Shown one piece after another: positions 57,628 through 64,000 of a DNA stretch of 64,000 nt. The translations under genes were made by a program, and so were the position numbers. The stretch's first letter is position 1; every line of letters starts with the position of its first letter. The notes below the pieces were generated by a model that made no database searches, was not told the DNA's origin, and was given only the letters and a program-made list of their open reading frames with translations. The stretch lies in contig JALGAS010000002.1 of NCBI GenBank assembly GCA_023078685.1, positions 1,674,001 to 1,738,000 of the forward strand, written 5' to 3'. Source of the stretch: Neopestalotiopsis rosae (taxonomy: Eukaryota; Ascomycota; Sordariomycetes; Amphisphaeriales; Sporocadaceae).

Positions 57628-60098
57628 GAATCCTTGTTGATTCGTCTGTTGGCGCGTCGCTTCTCGGCGCTGGTGAGTATCCGTTGATCCCTTTGTTCTC
57701 GGGTCTCATTTCTCTTCTGGCGGTAGTGTGCGTCGCCTGTGTCTTCGTCCTGCGTTCCAGGGGTTTGTCTGGGTGAGCGTAGCTCTCTTGCTAGCTCATT
57801 CAATGCTTCTATCCGAAGTTCCCAAGAGGGTGGCTTCTCTTGTCCTTCCTCTTGATATCGTGCCTCAAGCTGGGCTAGTTTATCGTTGAATTCTTTCTGC
57901 GAAGGTTCTTCCTTCGTTGGTTGCTGGGGTAATGTGAATGTCTTCTTGATTTGTTCGTTGGTTTCTTCGGATATCATGGTGACCGTGTGTCGGAGTGGCT
58001 GTGGAGGTTCTTTCCGGGTGGTATTCATTACGTTCCGGACATCGAAAGTTTCTTCCACTGGTTCAATCTTGAGCTTTCCTGATATTCTCAGGTCTCTGAT
58101 GCGTTTCCATGCTTCTGCTTTGTTTTGCATATGGCGTATGCAGTCATCCTGTGGGCATGTCCACCATGGTTTTTTCTCGTTGATCGAGCACTGCGGTGGT
58201 CTAGGGTGCAAAGCAAGTACGACATATCCTCGTGCGTCGCAGTAGCTTACTTCTGCCTTTCCTGCGTGCTCAGCTAGATGGGGGTAGCAAATGGCGTCTT
58301 TTCCCATTCGTAGTGGGAATACTCCTTGAGATGTTTTGTTTTCAAGGTGTTCGTCGCATCCCGGGTCGATGCATCCTACCCACGCGATCTGGTGGTGCTG
58401 AGGGTGCTTGATGCTGAGTCGGGGGTCGTCTCCAAATTTGGCTCCCGGGGTTCTCTGCTCCCATGGGGTGTCGGTGGTTTTCTGGAGGATTTCTGCTAGT
58501 TGTTGCCCCGTGCCGTACATCTCCACGGCAGAGAGAGTAAACTGGGCATTGGTGTCGATTCGTCGGGTTTGTCTGAATTCCCGTTCGAGTTCATCCCTAG
58601 TGGAGGTTTCTAGTTTCGTGATGAGTTCCCTTCTTCCCTTGTAGTCGGTGTCCATGGGTTCGTAGGTATCCTCCTCATCGCTGCTAGTGTCGTCCACAGA
58701 TGGGGTCGTTTGTTGCTGTCGAAGCTGTTGTTCTGCTTCTCTGACTTGGTGGTAGCCTTCGTTCTCTGAAGCGCTGCCGATAGTGTCGCTATCGCTGTCT
58801 ACCAGTTGTCCTTCTGATCCGATGTGGACATTCCTTCCCAGGCGCGTCGCGGCGGCTAGGGTTCTTGGTTGCTTGGGGTACCATCCACTGTCTCGCTTGC
58901 TGGATTTATGCGTTCGACATTCGTCGTCGTAGCACGCCGTCCAGGAGAGAGAGTCGTGGGGTACTTCTTCTCGCTTGGTGCTGTAGATCTGCTTCTTGCC
59001 CTCTGGCACTGGTTTAAATCCCAGTTTCTTTGGTTGGTTGCACTCGCTCGCGTAGTGTCCCATTTTCCCGCAGTTGTAGCACTTGACCTTGGATTTGTCC
59101 TTTCGCTGGGTAGCGTCAAGGTCCATGGGTCCGCTGTGTTGTCCGTATGACGTCTTGTTCTTCCAGTCGCGGTTTCGGTTGTTATATCCGTTTTGTCGGG
59201 GTCTTCCCATGTTGGCGGTGGTACGGCTCTGGTATTTCGGGGTTTGTTTCTTTTCAGACCGTCGAGCGTATAGTTGGTTGTCAATGCGTACCACAAGTTC
59301 CGCGTACTGGGTGAAGTCGGTAGGTAGGTACAAGATCCTACTGATCTCATCCTTGACTTCTTCCTTGAGACCTTGATAGTATAGCATGATGCGTGTGTCG
59401 TCGGTGCAGTCCATGCGAGCGGTGATCCGCTTGAATTCTGCAGTGTATACTGACGCGGATGCTTTCTGCTTGAGGTTCTCAAGTTCTCGTTCGGCTTGTC
59501 TCTTCTCGTCAGGATCTTGGAATAGTGATTTGAGTGCTTCTTCGAATCCGGCATAGGTTCCGAAGATCTTCTGTGTCTCTGCCTTGCACTGGCTCAACAT
59601 CCATCCATGTTCGCTTGCTTCAGAGAGGTATGGTTCGAACCACGCGAGGGCGCGTCCTTTCAAGAAGGATGCTGCGTGAACGATCCTCTGAAGGTCATTC
59701 TGGAAGCTTCCCATGTGGAAGGAGTGATAGGCGCGGACTTGGGCAAGGTATCCTTTGAGCCCTCCAGGCGTTCCATCATAAGGTGCGGGAGTGTTGAACT
59801 TGAGCCCATCAGTCTTCTGGATTGGCGTGGTGATGATGTTGGCTGCTCCTCGCATAGCGGTGTTGGAATCCTGGAGTTCCTGAATGAGTTTGGCCTTGCG
59901 ATCCTCCTCTCGCTGGAGTCGCTTGATTTCCCGAAGAATGCTTTCGTACTGTTCCTTGGAGACTTCGAAGTCGTCGTCTCCATCGGAGTCAATACTCATA
60001 GCTTGAGTGGGGGATTCTTGGGGTGTCTGTTCCTGAGTGGCCTTTGTTGTCTCCTTTCCTTTCTTGCTACTGCCGCTGTCCTTGCTGACGGTAGACAT
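57603..60098 (-). CDS. gag: Gag of Gypsy copy B
   Basis: 831 residues identical to the copy A product, including the zinc knuckle and the three C-x4-C-x2-H motifs. The stop at 57603 lies 18 bases past the slippery heptamer. Confidence 0.93.
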   Translation of the reverse strand: MSTVSKDSGSSKKGKETTKATQEQTPQESPTQAMSIDSDGDDDFEVSKEQYESILREIKRLQREEDRKAKLIQELQDSNTAMRGAANIITTPIQKTDGLKFNTPAPYDGTPGGLKGYLAQVRAYHSFHMGSFQNDLQRIVHAASFLKGRALAWFEPYLSEASEHGWMLSQCKAETQKIFGTYAGFEEALKSLFQDPDEKRQAERELENLKQKASASVYTAEFKRITARMDCTDDTRIMLYYQGLKEEVKDEISRILYLPTDFTQYAELVVRIDNQLYARRSEKKQTPKYQSRTTANMGRPRQNGYNNRNRDWKNKTSYGQHSGPMDLDATQRKDKSKVKCYNCGKMGHYASECNQPKKLGFKPVPEGKKQIYSTKREEVPHDSLSWTACYDDECRTHKSSKRDSGWYPKQPRTLAAATRLGRNVHIGSEGQLVDSDSDTIGSASENEGYHQVREAEQQLRQQQTTPSVDDTSSDEEDTYEPMDTDYKGRRELITKLETSTRDELEREFRQTRRIDTNAQFTLSAVEMYGTGQQLAEILQKTTDTPWEQRTPGAKFGDDPRLSIKHPQHHQIAWVGCIDPGCDEHLENKTSQGVFPLRMGKDAICYPHLAEHAGKAEVSYCDARGYVVLALHPRPPQCSINEKKPWWTCPQDDCIRHMQNKAEAWKRIRDLRISGKLKIEPVEETFDVRNVMNTTRKEPPQPLRHTVTMISEETNEQIKKTFTLPQQPTKEEPSQKEFNDKLAQLEARYQEEGQEKPPSWELRIEALNELARELRSPRQTPGTQDEDTGDAHYRQKRNETREQRDQRILTSAEKRRANRRINKDSGNDLDHF

Positions 60099-60157
60099 TC
60101 TGCCGATATTGCTCAGTTAGTTTCTGGGGGAACGTACCTGAACAAGAGTGATCAAAA

Positions 60158-60669
60158 TGTAACGACTATACTACGGGTTTCTAGAATAAACCTGAGTATA
60201 AGAGGTGTTGGGGGTTTATGCTAACAGGGAACGCTAGCCAAGATACTGAACTGAGCAATGAGTAACTGAAGATGGTGGTCCTGAAATGATTCACAAGTGT
60301 AGTCGTCAAAGCGTATTGAATGCTTCACCTATGGGTAAGATAGATGCTTAGATTGATCACTGAGGTAATGACTGTCTATGTAACCGTAGGAAATCCCTCC
60401 CTAATATATCCATTCATTCCCTCACTGATGTTTGCTTGGATCATACCAACAAGTATGATCCCCTTTGTTCTTGGATCTTATGGATCACAATGATCCTTGT
60501 GATCCATGCCAATGGATCATTGCCAAGGCCATGATCCTGTCAACACTTGTTGACAGCTGGCGGGGGTGGCTGGGTCTTTTGGCCAGGGCCGTGGTCACTG
60601 CCCCGCAGCATACCTTCTTAAGCGCCAACACAGTTGTTTGTCCTTCTGCAAGGGTGCATGTTCGTAACA
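60158..60669 (-). repeat. 5' LTR of Gypsy copy B
   Basis: 512 bases. It lies just upstream, on the minus strand, of the gag leader. Confidence 0.95.
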
Positions 60670-62496
60670 TTTTTAGGCTATTTTATTATTTTAATTATTT
60701 TAAAGCCATTTAATTTTTATTATATATTTAATAATAAAATAATTAATTTAACGATAATAAAATTAATATATTATTATAATTTAAATAATATCCGGAATTA
60801 TTTATTATAATATAAATGCTATTAAAAATAAAAATAATTTAATTATAATATTTAATTATTTTTTAATAATAATAAAAATATATAAGCATAAAATAATCCT
60901 CGAATATATTTAAAAATATTTATATAATATAATAATAAAAAAAGGTTTATTTTTTATAATAATTATCGTTATTTTTTAATTTGCCGAAAAGCTTAATATA
61001 ATATTTAATTACGGATAATTTAATATAATTTATTATTAATATAAATAAGCGTTTAATATTATTATTTTATTTATTTACCTTTTAATTTTAAAATTTAATT
61101 AATTAATATAAAACTAATAAATCGCTATATTTTAAATAAATTTAAAATTAACGCTTTTAAATATATTTTAATTATTATATAAATTTTTTTTATTTATAAA
61201 ATTACCGTATAATTAAAATATAAATATTAATCGATTTAAGCCTTAATAAGCTTATTTTTTTATTAATTTAATTATATAATTTTAATATATATAATTTTAT
61301 CGATATATAAACGAAAATATTTTTAATTAAATTTATATACGCGTTAAATAAATATATTTTTAATTAATAATTAAATAATCGAATATTATAATTTATAAAA
61401 TTTTTTTTAAGCTTTTTTATTATTTTAGCGTATAATTTTAAACCGATAATATTAAAAAATTATTTTATTAATATATTATAAATATAAAAAAAATTATAAC
61501 GATAAAAAATAAGCATTAATAATATTAATATATATTAAATAATAATTTATAAAAATAATTAATAAAAAGCGTGCGTTTTATTATTCGTATAATAATTTTA
61601 ATCGCTTAATAGCTTATAAATAATTTTTTTCGGCTTCGCTATTTATAAATATAAATTTAATATAAAACGATTTTTAATAAATATTAATTTTTATTATATT
61701 AAATAACGGTATTTTATATTTATTCGTTTTATAAATATAATCGAAAATTAAAACGTCCGGGTAAGCTTTTAAATAAATTATAAAATTTAAATATATAAAA
61801 AAAATTAATATACTTCGGTTAATTAAATCGAATTAAATTTAATTTTAAAACTTTTATTTATTTAATTAATTAATAAGCGCTTATATTAAATTTTAATTAA
61901 TAATAATTACCTTTTTAATATTTATTATTTAATTATAAATATTTTATTAAATCGCTATTATATCGTATATAAAGCGTAAATAAATTTTAATTTTTTTCGG
62001 TAAAATACCGGAAAAAATTAAATTATTAATTATATCGGCTTTTTTTATAATTAATTTCCGATAAATTAAATAAATAATTAAATTTGCGTTTAGCTCGTAA
62101 TTATAAAATATAAATCGAATTTTAGCGCGGTATTTAATAATTTATATTATACGATTTTTTAATTTTTTAGCTAATATAAAAAAAAAATAGCCGGTTAAAC
62201 GCGTAATTATTTTACGCTATCGTTTTATTAATAATTTTAAAAATAATTTAAAATAATCGCACGCGTAAATAATAATCGAATTATTAATTTTTTTTTTCGT
62301 TAATCGACCGGTTATAAATGCGTAACTTTTTAAAATTACTTATTTATTAATAGCTTTAAATAGGTTTTTTTTCGATAAATATTTATATTCGGGAAATAGG
62401 CAATTATTAAAAAACGCAGCTATTATTATAATAATTATAAATGCCTTTAGCAAATAATAGCTATAAATAAGCAAATTAAAATTAATACCTAATAAA

Positions 62497-62593
62497 ATAA
62501 GCTATTTAAATGCCCGTATTTTAAGGATTACGTAACGGCACGGGGCCCCGTGCCAAATTAACCGCACGGGGCCCCGTGCGCGTATTGGGAGCC
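62497..62593 (-). repeat. right inverted end of Mutator-like copy B, best preserved
   Basis: Both 16-bp palindromes (GCACGGGGCCCCGTGC) are intact, and the end reads GCGCGTATTGGGAGCC. Gives the best view of the ancestral end. Confidence 0.75.
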
Positions 62594-62602
62594 TTCCGAG
62601 AT

Positions 62603-63386
62603 GTGTGAGACTTCGCCCGAGTATAATATCTCTCTATATATTCCGTCACCCCCAAATAACTGCGGCACGGAAATACCCAGATGCATGCTTGGGTTTACCG
62701 AAGGATTCTGTGTGGTGCAGCACCCAGGTTTGCCAGGTTACTCAGCAGTCTAAATTTGGTCATTTTGACCAATTATAATCCCTCGTGAGAAAGATGTTCT
62801 GATTTCAGTGGAGTATAGAGACTGGGGCCTCTAGTGGCTGGAATTTGGAGCACTGGAAACATTGGCAGTTTAGCGGCTCGTGCAATAGCCCTGTATGCCC
62901 TGTGACTCAGGGGATAAGCCCAAATAAGCCTTGATCTAACCAAGTCCATAACGAGTCCCGAGCCATTGTCTGTCAAGCGTAAACCTTGTTGTCAGTTCAG
63001 GAACGCAAGCCGACAAAGATGATCCAATTGTGTACAATTCGTGTATTCCCGACTCATGATATCCAAAGGAATCATGGAAAGCACATGGACGTACGTCACA
63101 GGCGTGAAGTATTACCATTTATGGAATCAAAGACTGCCGTCGCATATTACCTGAGTCTAAGCACCATGCATCGTTAATACAAAAGTCTCCAGTAATGTCC
63201 CGGACCGCTGGATCATGCTAATCCAGGAAGTCCAGGCCGATGTCACTAAGAAGACTGATACCCCCGGCATGCAAGAATTGATTTAGACACGCGATTACGC
63301 AATTATTTCCGGATATCTATGTTTGAGTTCCCCTTCAGCTTGGTATCTTAATTCAAATAATTACAATAAACACTCCAAGTTCTATC
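62603..63386. other. intergenic region after the transposon block
   Basis: Base composition returns to normal at once after the 9-bp duplication. No gene or repeat was seen. Confidence 0.55.
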
Positions 63387-63995
63387 TCAATTCTTGAACG
63401 GAGAGCCCGCCGGCGCCTGATCGTCCAATCGCCCGTACCCATTATGATACATGGTATCGGACGCCGGGTATAACACGTGGGCATCGTTGCCCCGTCCATT
63501 GCCCCATCTGTATGGGTCATATCCCTGGTAATCATACGCATTGGTCTGCTCCGGCCCGACCTCCCGCACTTGGGTTTGAGACCTGTAGGCCTCGTACTGG
63601 TTAGCCATCGTCGCCTTGTTGGGCCTGGTTGAGCCCCGCCTGCCACAGAAGAGCTGCGGCAGTGGGTACGGGAAGTGTGTCAATAGTAAGACGACGAAGA
63701 AGACGATACAAATGGTGGGCAGCAGCCATGGCGTCAGGAGGTAGTTGAGGGATCGCTCCGTGTTCTTGGAAATGAGCTCTACGAGGGCAAGGCCGAGGCC
63801 CATGAGCCCAAAGAGCGTGGTGCGAGCAATGATGAATGGCGTCCAGGGCTGCTTGCGGCCGACGGTGTACATGAATGTCATCAACATCAAGACAAGACCG
63901 GCCGTGACATAGGCGTATTGGAATACCGTGTACCAGCGGTCGTTAATATCATTGTTGGCCACCCATTGCATGTAAGCTGGGTCTGTCTCTGCCAT
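63387..63995 (-). CDS. multi-pass membrane protein, probably cut by the window edge
   Basis: 202 codons from the ATG at 63995. Four hydrophobic segments are visible: YAYVTAGLVLMLMTFMYTV, FIIARTTLFGLMGLGLALV, LLPTICIVFFVVLLLTHF, and a weaker one between. A polar, Tyr/Gly/Asn-rich cytoplasmic tail ends GSPFKN. The bases before the ATG (AGGAC) keep the frame open to the edge, so more sequence or an upstream exon is likely. The layout fits the C-terminal half of a fungal seven-helix-type protein, but I cannot name a family. Confidence 0.65.
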   Translation of the reverse strand: MAETDPAYMQWVANNDINDRWYTVFQYAYVTAGLVLMLMTFMYTVGRKQPWTPFIIARTTLFGLMGLGLALVELISKNTERSLNYLLTPWLLPTICIVFFVVLLLTHFPYPLPQLFCGRRGSTRPNKATMANQYEAYRSQTQVREVGPEQTNAYDYQGYDPYRWGNGRGNDAHVLYPASDTMYHNGYGRLDDQAPAGSPFKN

Positions 63996-64000
63996 GTCCT

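Larger units (their letters stand above)
52995..60669 (-). mobile_element. intact Ty3/Gypsy chromovirus, copy B, inverted
   Basis: Exact mirror of copy A: position x there corresponds to 100842 minus x here for every gene boundary checked. The target duplication is TTTTT (52990-52994 and 60670-60674), different from copy A, so this is an independent insertion. Reading frames are complete and the translated proteins are identical to those of copy A. Confidence 0.95.
50725..62593 (+). mobile_element. RIP-degraded Mutator-like element, copy B, split by a Gypsy insertion
   Basis: Same element and orientation as copy A, starting 30 bases after copy A's target duplication. The flanking 9-mers TTCCGAAAT (50716-50724) and TTCCGAGAT (62594-62602) differ by one G-to-A. 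Without the retroelement (52995-60669 plus one 5-bp duplication) it is about 4,189 bp, longer than copy A mainly because of a ~175-bp hairpin-rich insert at 52798-52972. The sequence after 51870 continues colinearly with copy A's sequence after its Gypsy insertion, confirming that both are the same element. Confidence 0.7.

Overview
This window is chromosomal DNA from a filamentous ascomycete (Pezizomycotina; a Hypocreales-type genome is my inference). The genes have short introns (about 50-75 bases) with GTATGT/GTAAGT/GTACGT-like donors. They encode fungal families: Bir1, Alg9, Naf1, an LsdA-like protein, a Clr5-domain protein and a CorA-like membrane protein. A 27 kb block carries the C-to-T/G-to-A signature of repeat-induced point mutation (RIP). 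Exon joins below were worked out by hand from splice signals and phase; no RNA or database evidence was available.

Left arm (1-35.5 kb), normal gene space. In order: a multi-pass membrane protein (+); the chromosomal-passenger protein Bir1/survivin with two BIR domains (-); an etherase-type glutathione S-transferase (-); a small 67-residue two-exon gene (-); a ~1,500-residue protein with a CorA-like C-terminal membrane domain (+), with an in-frame TAG that is either spliced out or a lesion; a C2H2 zinc-finger protein (-); an LsdA/ferritin-like secreted protein (-); an intron-containing tRNA-Arg(ACG) (+); a large membrane protein (+); the ER mannosyltransferase Alg9 (-); the H/ACA snoRNP factor Naf1 (+), with a second in-frame TAG followed by 139 coding-like codons; a FAD monooxygenase (-); an NmrA-like oxidoreductase (-); and a Clr5-domain protein (-).

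Right part (35.58-62.60 kb), a nested transposon block. First comes a RIP-degraded DNA transposon with 15-bp perfect terminal inverted repeats, a TTA target duplication and a Myb/SANT-like remnant (PIF/Harbinger-like). Next are two RIP-degraded copies, in the same orientation, of one ~4 kb element with ~100-bp inverted ends and 9-bp target duplications (Mutator-like by duplication length). Each is interrupted by a copy of the same 7,675-bp Ty3/Gypsy chromovirus, in opposite orientations and with different 5-bp target duplications. The two retroelements have no RIP damage and encode identical proteins.

The retroelement is the most interesting system here. It has a long 831-residue Gag with a zinc knuckle and three extra C-x4-C-x2-H motifs. 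Gag and Pol are in -1 register and overlap; the overlap contains a correctly phased GGGAAAC heptamer followed after 4 bases by an 11-bp hairpin, a textbook -1 frameshift signal. Between pol and the 3' LTR lies an antisense gene for a 206-residue protein with exact Zn2Cys6 spacing plus a coiled coil. The LTR holds a cluster of perfect GATC-armed hairpins. The chromodomain at the end of Pol fits both insertions lying in AT-rich, presumably heterochromatic, relics.

The window ends in a short gene-free stretch and a multi-pass membrane protein gene (-) that runs to the edge.
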